Origin: Apostichopus japonicus
Lineage: Eukaryota > Echinodermata > Holothuroidea > Aspidochirotida > Stichopodidae
Assembly (NCBI RefSeq): GCF_037975245.1
Contig: NC_092576.1
Location: 29,986,611-30,050,610 of the forward strand
Length of the DNA stretch: 64,000 nt
Direction of reading: 5' to 3'
Numbering within the stretch: the first letter of the stretch is position 1; every line of letters starts with the position of its first letter. A model generated the notes under the pieces. The model saw nothing but the letters and a program-made list of their open reading frames with translations, was not told where the DNA came from and did no database searches. Position numbers and translations under genes: made by a program. Shown piece after piece: positions 56,130 to 64,000 of this stretch.

Positions 56130-56560
56130 TAACTAGAGGTATATTTGTATGTTTGCAACTAGGTGGCATTGTTTGTCTAGGGTTGCTTCAGATGATGCCT
56201 GTGCCTCTCTAGGTGGATCATCATCTGTAAGGTCATCTGGGGTGTCATGATTTGGTGGGCTGTCTTGATTAGGTGGAGTTGTCACTGCCTCAGAGCATGA
56301 TTTGGGCATAGATACCTGGTTCAGTCTCAGAGGTGAAGGATTGGCCAAACGCCTCTTGTGGCAGTGCAGCCTTGCTTATTGGATATATCCCAGTCGCTTT
56401 GAAGCCTTGCACCGCATTCTCCCTGCATGCCTTCCTCGCCCATACGCAGGACAGCAAATCACAGAAGTCGTACCGTGTAATGATGCGTCCTGGATTCATG
56501 TGCATAAATCTTACACTCTTCATCATAAGCCATCTTCATCGGCACAAACAGCACGGTCCA
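56130..56560 (-). pseudogene. Pogo/Tigger-like DDE transposase C-terminal fragment
   Basis: The minus-strand frame 56290-56526 encodes MNPGRIITRYDFCDLLSCVW and CRENAVQGFKATGIYPISKA, then LPQEAF. The NAVxGFxATGIYP motif is diagnostic of the tail of pogo/Tigger/Jerky-like DDE proteins. The catalytic core is missing. It follows the hAT fragment on the same strand, so two unrelated relics are joined. Confidence 0.75.
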
Positions 56561-56689
56561 AGAGTTGCAGCCAGTTGGTGGTATGGGGTGGCAGACACTG
56601 CAACTGAATTCGCTCTGCTTTGGCCAGGAAATTTCACTCTTAATTTGAAGTCGTAAATCCAAATATATTTACCGAAATGAGGCTGTGCT

Positions 56690-57665
56690 GAGGGAGACTT
56701 TCAGCTTGTTGATGGGCAGCTAAGCGACTTCTCCTTTTAAACTCTTTCCAATTGCAGCAACGATACCCTTCGCAACGCCAATTGCTCTAGAAATCCTTTC
56801 GTCTCCTTTCATGGAATTTCAAGTTGCAAGTTGTAGGTTATGTCCCGGCATGCCTTCACGATATTTGCGCCATTGATCCGTGGTAATGGCCACTAGATTA
56901 GATTTAGACCGGTCCCGACAGGCTACAGTATTTTTGCAGGCTCTCTGCAATATTCTGTCCGGTGTGACTTTCCGGGAGGTAGAGCGTTTGCAGGCAGTAA
57001 CTCTCCATTTCCCAGTTACTGTTGATAAAAATGTACAGTCGCCCCAATGAATGGTTTGCTCGACCACATATCGGCTTTCAGCGAAAAGTACGTACTTTCC
57101 GAGAGAGAATCTTTCACTTTTGTCTTTACTCCATTATACAGTGTTGGAAGTGCAGTCTTGGAGAAATACTTCCTGTGTGGGAAATCGTATCGATTGTTAA
57201 ATGCTTTGAGCATTGATCTGTCCTTCCTATTCGACAAATGAATCGGTATGACATCTTTGGCAATTGCAAATGTAACCGATTTGGTCAACTGAATCCATTT
57301 CGTACCGCTACGATCGTACGGCTGAAAGTCCGTTAACCTTCTTTGCTTGGAGACTATTTATGGGCCTGCCCCCTCCGAAGAACCGGCCTTGGTAGCTTTC
57401 GCTTGCATCCCTTTAGCCAAATCATATTCCTGTGGATGCGACATCATCATGTGACAGAAAAGGTTGGACGTATTTCCACCCTTGGCCTTGAGTTGCTACC
57501 GACGGCATGATACGAAGCGGCACACGGCGACGTCCACATCCACTGCCTCACCATCTGGACCGTTATCGAAACCGAAGTATCTGAAGACTGCGGATTTTGT
57601 GCTACTGGTTTGGGTGAGAGTTCCTCGTTGTTGTACATCGTTGGTTGAGGATTCCCATGAGCCAT
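56690..57665 (-). pseudogene. ZBED-type hAT transposase relic
   Basis: Reading down from 57665: a BED-finger remnant (VCRFVSC, stop, then LKAKGGNTSNLFCHM and SHPQEY). Then comes a well-kept block at 57016-57288 with AIAKDVIPIHL, HRKYFSKTALPTLYNGVKTK, and FSLKADMWSS in the position of the first catalytic Asp. A degraded piece follows with INGANIVKACRDI (second Asp region, DNGAN motif with the Asp lost). Frame changes and an in-frame stop within the finger show decay. No terminal repeats were found. Confidence 0.8.
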
Positions 57666-57669
57666 TTTA

Positions 57670-58900
57670 CAAACATATATATTCTTTTATTTATGAAATA
57701 TCAAAACTACTTTATTAGCTTGAAGTATATATGTTTGGATGGAGAACGTCATAAAGGACTTAGGCGATCTAAATATTCAAGTGAAGTGTTTGAATTTGAC
57801 ACGAACGACAAGTGTGCTTCTTAGATGACAATTCTAAGAAATGTTTAAAGAACCGGATGTCTACATGCCCAAGACAAAGAGACAACACATCCATAATTTC
57901 CAGCCACACATGCAACCCTTTTACTCCTTTATTATTCTTCGGCTCAAACCTGATGCAGGATCTTGTGAATAATGGACTGTGATTGGTCTAATGTTACTTG
58001 TTGCATGTTCGCTCTTGAGATGTTCTGGGCCATCTACGTGCGCGGCTGTACATGTCGCATGGTATTGTGGATTGCGCAAGTTTTATTGATCATTTATAAC
58101 ACGAACCGAACTCACTGTGTTTGAAAAGAGGTTCTCCATATCCTCTACTGTGCAATGGAAGTAATATAATTAAAACAACACAAAGATGACAAACAGGTTG
58201 GATAACAATCACCTAACTGATGTTTGTATATAAGGGCTACATAGCCTAATTTTAGGTCTAGCTATCCACACTCAAGCACTGGTATATTTCTCTTGTTCCA
58301 ATTTACTTTCATATTGCAAAAAGGACAGTAAATAGTCCACACCAAATTATGGATGCAAGCTTCTACTAAGTCAAGTCATGAGTAATTTATCATTGAATAC
58401 TCTCTGTCAATCATGCAAATATTTTCTATAAAAAAATCACCACAGCGAATCCAGATTACCGGCATAAGACGTTTCTTTTTGCGCGAGTCTCCACACCCTT
58501 TAAATTTGCCTTAAAAGTCGTGGATTTTCAAAATTTATAACAAAAATCGAGTCTCTAATTTCTATCTAAATATGCAAAAGAGGGCAGGGTGTTTAAAAAG
58601 CACATAATTTGTATGGAAAAGGCATGGTAAGCCATGGAGGGTAGAAAGGATAATAATAATAATAACCCTTCCTGAGGGTGTCTCTTATCTTATTCAGCAG
58701 TCAGTGAAATTTCACTCGTTGCATCTATCAATTCATCAAGATGTATCATCATCATCCTGTGTGTTTTCAATAGGGATTTCAGTCTCCTAAAAAACTGGAA
58801 TAATTTTCATGAGAGACAGTGGATACTGTAACAGGCACTTCAAACATCTTTCACCATGGCTAAGAGAGGCAGCTTGTAGGATTGAAGTTAAATGATGTAC
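57670..58900. other. Intergenic, nothing recognised
   Basis: AT-rich with an AATAATAATAAT tract near 58650. No coding or repeat signal. Confidence 0.45.
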
Positions 58901-61900
58901 CTTTACATTATAAGTATTAAATATTTGTAACATTTCTGACTTAAGCATATTCATTTCATCAGTACTATGTTCAATCCTGAGGAAGGCATTCACCATGAGG
59001 CGATTGGCATAATGAGAGATGGTATCAACACATGGATGGTCATCTGGAAACAAGCATTCCCAAAGTGATGACTTGACATCGAAAGCCTGCTTAGTTGTGA
59101 TGTTATTTGGCAGGCTGCAAGAAGATAGTTGAGGACACCTTCACCTCAATGCATAACCTTTTTGCAATTTTTTGTCCATCTGATATCGGTTCAAAAACAG
59201 ATTACAACAACATTTATATATTTATGTTACTTTGGTAACTAGACATGGGGCAACCTGTGATTCTCAGAGAAATACCTGGCCCTTCAATTACTGAAAGATA
59301 CAAAAAATTGGGCAAAATTACACATCTTAATACATGACAATGCCCATATTGCTTCATTAGGTTAACTAGAAATGTTTCAACTGAAGAACAGACAGAGAAT
59401 GTTCCATGATTAAGCTAAATGTATATGCTAACAAAGTGCATTACTTAAAATTGAATCTTGTGATGTACATGGCAGTTGGTCATCATATAATTGGAAATGT
59501 AAGCAGTATGTTCCTGCTTTCCTTTATCAACAGCGTTTTTGTGTAATTACCAACAGAACTTACAAAACCAGCCTTTTAAGCAGGACAAAATAGTTTATGA
59601 AAGTGACAAATTATTTCGCAAGCCAATACCAGCGTATTTACTTTTCATCAAAGGAGGAACCATCCACTGCCATAATATGAATATGGTTCAACTCTAAGAG
59701 ACGTTTTCTGTCTTCTTGTCTTCTGTAGAGTTACAAATGAAGCATGATCTCTCTCCCCCAACGAGCTCCTGTTTCCATCTGGGTTAGTTGTTCATTGAAG
59801 CTTATTGAAATGGGGGAAAATAACACATTTCCTGAAGAAATGATATGCTCCAAGCTAAATCTCATATTTTGTATCTAATTTTGCATATATTTCTTCTTCT
59901 TTTTTGGGTATGCCAAGGTATGTTAGAATGGAAGCTGGTTAGCCATTTACTTAATAAAATAGTTAATGAATCAACTCCACGGAAAACGAAAATTACATCG
60001 CAAGCTTTCTGAAAAGAAGCTGCATGTCATGGACTTTTGTTCCATCTGAATTTGCGCGCTCATAACTGACAATGAAAATGCGATTGAAATAGTCTTAGAA
60101 AGCTTCCAATGATGAAAGTCTGCACAGAATCATGACATTCTCATTTAGGCAATCATTGAATGTGTATTGCATTTACACTGAAGCAATTTGTGTTTGCATT
60201 TGAAACCATATGACCTGTTCCCACAAGAATAGAACAAAAATACACTATGATCAACTGGTTGAACATAACTCATCTGCTTATAGTAGCATTGTCTAACAAT
60301 TTCAATTAAGAATGAGGTAGGATACTATCAACTTAGAAAGACACCTGTGTTGAATAAAAACAGTAGCTGCAATGCAAGATGACAATGGTATATATCCTGC
60401 TTAATATACTCAAGCTGGCTTTATCAATAAGAATGTGCATGACAACTATGTAAATGTTACCAAAACTTATGGAGAAATGAAATTGGAAATGGAAAGTTTA
60501 CTGGGCGGTATTTTAAAGAAAAACTGTTCAAAATGTATGTGGGATATAGTGGCTACATTTCTATTATTTTTTTGTGGAGGGAAATACAATATATGCACAA
60601 CACAATATTTTTACACCAAAGATATGCCAGGTTTCCATGTAAATACTACTTACTGCTGTAATGTATCCAATATCACAACAACGTTGCTGGTAATGGTGTC
60701 CGAAAAACAATCAGATGATACAAATCATTTTCCACTCTTTAACACACAAGTTATTGTATGTCAAGACAAATCACAAACATAGAATCCTCCTAGTCACTAT
60801 GTACATATGCACTTGATCCGCTCAATTTGACAAAATTTTGATTGTTCAATTTCTCAAAATGTATGGAAAGAAAAATTTAAGCAACAAGTTTAAATATTTC
60901 AGATTTGTAATTTATGTCGTGTAGTGCACGAGAGTATCGGACTTCCCCCTACAAAAGTCAGCATCTTTTTTAACTGATTATTGCAGCCAATAAAATCACA
61001 AGAAGAAATTGCAATACATTTCAAGATCACTTACTAGCTGGACATCAACAATTTTGTTTGTTTTCAGCTCCATCACAGTGTAGCTGCCAAATTTGGCTGT
61101 ATTACCAGCGCTATCAGTCCTTTCATCACCTCAAAGGGGCTTTGCTGCAGCTTTCAAGTTGGCAACAGTGACTTTCTGGCACTTCTTCCACACTTGTACA
61201 ATTACAGGCTGAAGGAAGAACTGTTGGTGGCGAAAAAATGTTCTTTCAGAGATGCTCTGAACACTGATATGCTGCATGACCCTCAGGAACCTTTGCATTG
61301 GAGACAGACTGCAAAGAGGGCAAGTAAGCAGGACCTGAATACCAAAAAATTTTGCTGCGTCAAAATCGTACTTTCTTCGGCACCACTAGAAAAAGTTAAT
61401 TAAAGTCAGGAAAAAAAAGTAGCAGGCAATAAAAAGAAATTGCTGCCAAATATGTAGCAAAACTGTCATTCTTTTTGCAGCTTCTTAGCTAATGATTACT
61501 TGAAAATTTCTTCCATGGCCAGATTGGCATAATTTATAAGGCTTTATATTATTGGTTTACTTTACTTTGAAAGTAAAGTATCATTTAAAACCAAGTTGCA
61601 TATAAGGCTTGCTGGAACATCATGTTTCCTTTGAAACAACTTTTTCACCACTTTTTCTCATTTTTTCCTCTTTCCACATACACACATGACTCCACCTGAC
61701 AACTAAACATATCTTTTAACAACAAAGTATGTGCTGTTTCCCCCAAAACAATCTTTGTGGTAAGCATTCATACAGAAATTTACAAAGATTTATAAACTGA
61801 ATGACCGAATATTGATATTTACCTTGTTGACGCACCCTCACTAGAATGACGAGAGTCATCAGATGGATGGTACTCCTCAATTTCACTGTTCTCCCCAATA

Positions 61901-63161
61901 TTCTCCCCAATGAGGATGAGGATGTATGTGCCTCTTTATACATAGCACACTGTACCTTCGCATCCACCATCTCCTTAAAAGTTTAAGTAACTGAGTTGAT
62001 TGTTTGCGTTTCTATGAAGAAAGGAAAAACCCTCTTTATTGAGTTATACAGTACCAGCAATAAACTGACCAAAAAGGTTGAATTGCAGTAACAATTCGTG
62101 CTGTGACCATTAAGCATATATATTCAGAATGTTATAAGCGTTTACATGCATGGCATGGTGCATAACATGAATAAAACATGAACAAGACAATATTTTGGGC
62201 TTGACGTTGCCTATCGCTCGCCCTAAACAGGACGCCAGTCCATCACAGGTCAACTCCCAGACATTGCTGGTCGTCATTTACAGCTGAGTGGAGTAGAGCA
62301 ATCGGAGGTTTTATATCTTGCTGAAGTATTTTAAATGTTAAATAATAATAATATGCTATGATCAAGGATTCGAGAGCTTTTTTAAAAAAAAAAAAACATC
62401 CAAGTAGGGTTCAACGGTTAACCGACTGAACGGCCGGCTAAACTTTCGCCGTACATCGTAAAGTGTAACCGTTTTTCGTAATGCCAATTACCCAGTCTCT
62501 GCGGCGCATCTTTAGATCAAATTGTTTCCGAAATACACCTAAATATCCCAGAATGTGAGTAATAATGTTGTATGAAGTTGCAAATGAAAATCTACCAAGA
62601 GAATTATAATTGGTAAGCGTATGTAATACAGCACATTTTACTAGGGCAGCACGGCACAGAAGAATATGAAATGTACCTTTTCAAACTCAAAGGCTGTCTC
62701 ATCTAGTGCTTGACTGCTTTTCCCAGTGGATTTCACAGAAGATTCAGCCCGACGCTGCATTGCCGCTATGTCATACTCTGCTTCAATCTCTTCTTCCTGA
62801 AATAAGAACATAGCTCAGAAACTGTATCATACAAAGGAGATAGAAAAAGTTAATAGTGAAGGCTCAGAAAAACTGTTATATTTTTCTGAGCCTTCACTAT
62901 TACTATTTATGTCTGATTGAATCCGAAACTGTAAATTGTATACGATAGCTTAGGCAGGCCAGAAAATAGAATAGACATACCCTTTCCTCGCTCTGATGCT
63001 AACCCTTGTTTCTTCTTCGGGGGTGCTGCAGAAGGCATAACAGTGACGTATTTCGACTCCATTGCAGTAGGGCAAGATATCGTTACATTATGTCTACGCT
63101 CCGAACTAATATCAACACTTCTTGTGGCTGTCGAAGTTGAGGATAGGCCTTCATGTTCCAT
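58901..63161 (-). pseudogene. Multi-exon DDE transposase-like gene (GDxRxDSxGxxAKxxSYT family), nearly intact exons
   Basis: Candidate exons on the minus strand: 62981-63161 (start ATG, Ser/Thr-rich), 62677-62796 (EEEIEAEYDIAAMQRRAESS; exactly 40 codons, phase 0), 61823-61973, 61035-61385 and 58901-59089, all with GT/AG borders. The 61035-61385 exon reads TCPLC, QSISERTFFRHQQFFLQPVI, VQVWKKCQ, then GDERTDSAGNTAKFGSYTVM and ELKTNKIVDVQL. The Asp-rich GDERTD motif is the first catalytic block of the family. One in-frame TGA (61131-61133) sits just before GDERTD. The 58901-59089 exon (SLWECLFPDDHPCVDTISHY) is open but unassigned, and the 61823-61973 phase does not fit the next exon. Good splice sites suggest domestication or recent decay. 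Introns hold no other gene that I recognise. Confidence 0.55.
62852..62901. repeat. Perfect 21-bp inverted repeat with an 8-base loop
   Basis: The arms 62852-62872 and 62881-62901 (AATAGTGAAGGCTCAGAAAA plus one A, and the exact complement) are separated by CTGTTATA. It lies in the first intron of the minus-strand gene. The transcript would form a strong stem; the size is short for a pre-miRNA. Confidence 0.8.
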
Positions 63162-64000
63162 ACCGGTTTTTTTCCCTTTTTATTGTTGGGTATTTACCCG
63201 GAAGACTGCTGCGGAATCCCTTGCCTGAGATGCCCTAAAGCCAAACTGCTGTCGAAGGTTTGTAGCGATTGAGAAGCAATCCTCGTCGAAGTGATCGCTG
63301 CATATCGCTGAGTAGGCCTTTTAAAATTCGATCGGGTATTGTATTTTGTCGGTGCTAATTCCTTTTCCAGAAACATTATTACACCCGTCTACAACACATC
63401 GGCGCGGCATTTTGGTAAAATGGATGAAGTAGCGTTCCTTGATTCACACTCGAAATTTAGGATTGATTTAGAGCAGGTTGTACACAAACAGAATGAATGA
63501 GCTTTGTGCGTAGCGTGGGTCATGTGACAATATCGCCTCATGTTGCGTCACTTGGTCAGGTGAACTTTACGCAGCTATTTTTCGGAGAGGGGACTTAAGT
63601 TGTGTTACGTGACCGTTCTCAGACTTAATGTGGAGAACAGATGACGTGACAAAAAGGAGAACACGATGATGAAAGTCAGTTTGAAGCATTTAATAAGCTA
63701 TTTACATGGCAGAACAAAGTATAAATATGAACATAATACATAACTATAGATTCTTAATTCAATTAACGTCTTTTTGGACTTGGAGAACCGGGGGGAGAGT
63801 TTCTGCTTATTTCTTGAGTTACCTTATAGTGCTAGGCGGATAGTGTCCAGGTTTGCTTTAGCAGTAGTTCGGCTGGATGTAGATAAAGTTCAGATAGAGC
63901 GACGCGAATCCATTAGCGTGAGTAGGTCGGAGTTCCGACAAAAGTATAGAGTTAAATATATACTGTGTTTAAAATGGGCACAGTAATCAAGCCAAGGAAC
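63162..64000. other. Upstream region of the minus-strand gene; nothing else recognised
   Basis: Contains the presumed promoter side of the gene starting at 63161. No clear TATA box, repeat or second gene was identified. Open frames at 63194-63376 (minus) and 63774-63986 (plus) lack motifs. Confidence 0.4.

Noticed and set aside
60435-60782. 115-codon plus-strand frame with several cysteines
   Set aside because: It lies in an intron of the minus-strand gene, is AT-rich and has no family resemblance that I can see.

Overview
This window looks like metazoan nuclear DNA, probably from a marine invertebrate (a deuterostome is my guess; no species is claimed). The signs are GT/AG introns with matching phases, a U2 snRNA 5' sequence, many animal-type DNA transposons (hAT/ZMYM-like, ZBED-like hAT, P element/THAP9-like, Harbinger/HARBI1-like, pogo/Tigger-like), non-LTR retrotransposons with CCHC or SGNH ORF1 proteins, Ty3/gypsy fragments, and degenerate TTAGGG tracts. 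There are no operons and no bacterial features. Most of the sequence is AT-rich intergenic or intronic DNA packed with broken mobile elements. Convincing host genes are few.

Layout. 0-5 kb: two LINE-B copies and a ZBED-type hAT relic. 6-12.8 kb (+): a P element/THAP9-like gene in five recognisable exons, one of them split by a LINE-A insertion. 15.9-17.8 kb (-): a four-exon gene model with a PHD-like finger. 19.6-20.4 kb (-): a decayed DDE-type transposase. 21.9-23.1 kb (-): Ty3/gypsy pol debris. 24.0-26.8 kb (-): a putative multi-exon host gene whose start codon lies 28 bp from a small foldback element with a telomere-like core. 29.6-34.3 kb (-): LINE and gypsy pieces next to a transposase-like gene whose last segment carries a USP-type deubiquitinase Cys box. 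35.3-37.3 kb (-): two exons of a Harbinger gene separated by a second foldback element.

38.1-46.4 kb is a nested stack. A LINE-A tail with a 13-bp target duplication was split by a 6.5-kb hAT transposon (8-bp duplication, matching terminal repeats, intact transposase ORF). That hAT holds a 1.8-kb hAT-type MITE (8-bp duplication) and a telomere-like foldback element. Beside it, U2 snRNA-like sequence is cut by a LINE reverse-transcriptase fragment. 46.4-51 kb: a LINE with an SGNH-hydrolase ORF1, a tyrosine recombinase fragment, and a complete 1,917-bp LINE-A copy with a 12-bp duplication. 53.5-56.0 kb (+): a second, deleted copy of the P element/THAP9-like gene. 56.1-57.7 kb (-): pogo-like and ZBED/hAT fragments. 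58.9-63.2 kb (-): a multi-exon gene of the same DDE family as the 20-kb relic.

Two points tie the elements together. LINE-A and LINE-B share the same 3' terminus (about CACGTAAAAAGC), suggesting one reverse transcriptase mobilises both. LINE-A keeps ORF1 and a TAATG stop/start junction but has lost almost all of ORF2, so it must move in trans. Positions of frameshifts, stops and splice sites were read by eye and may be off by a few bases.
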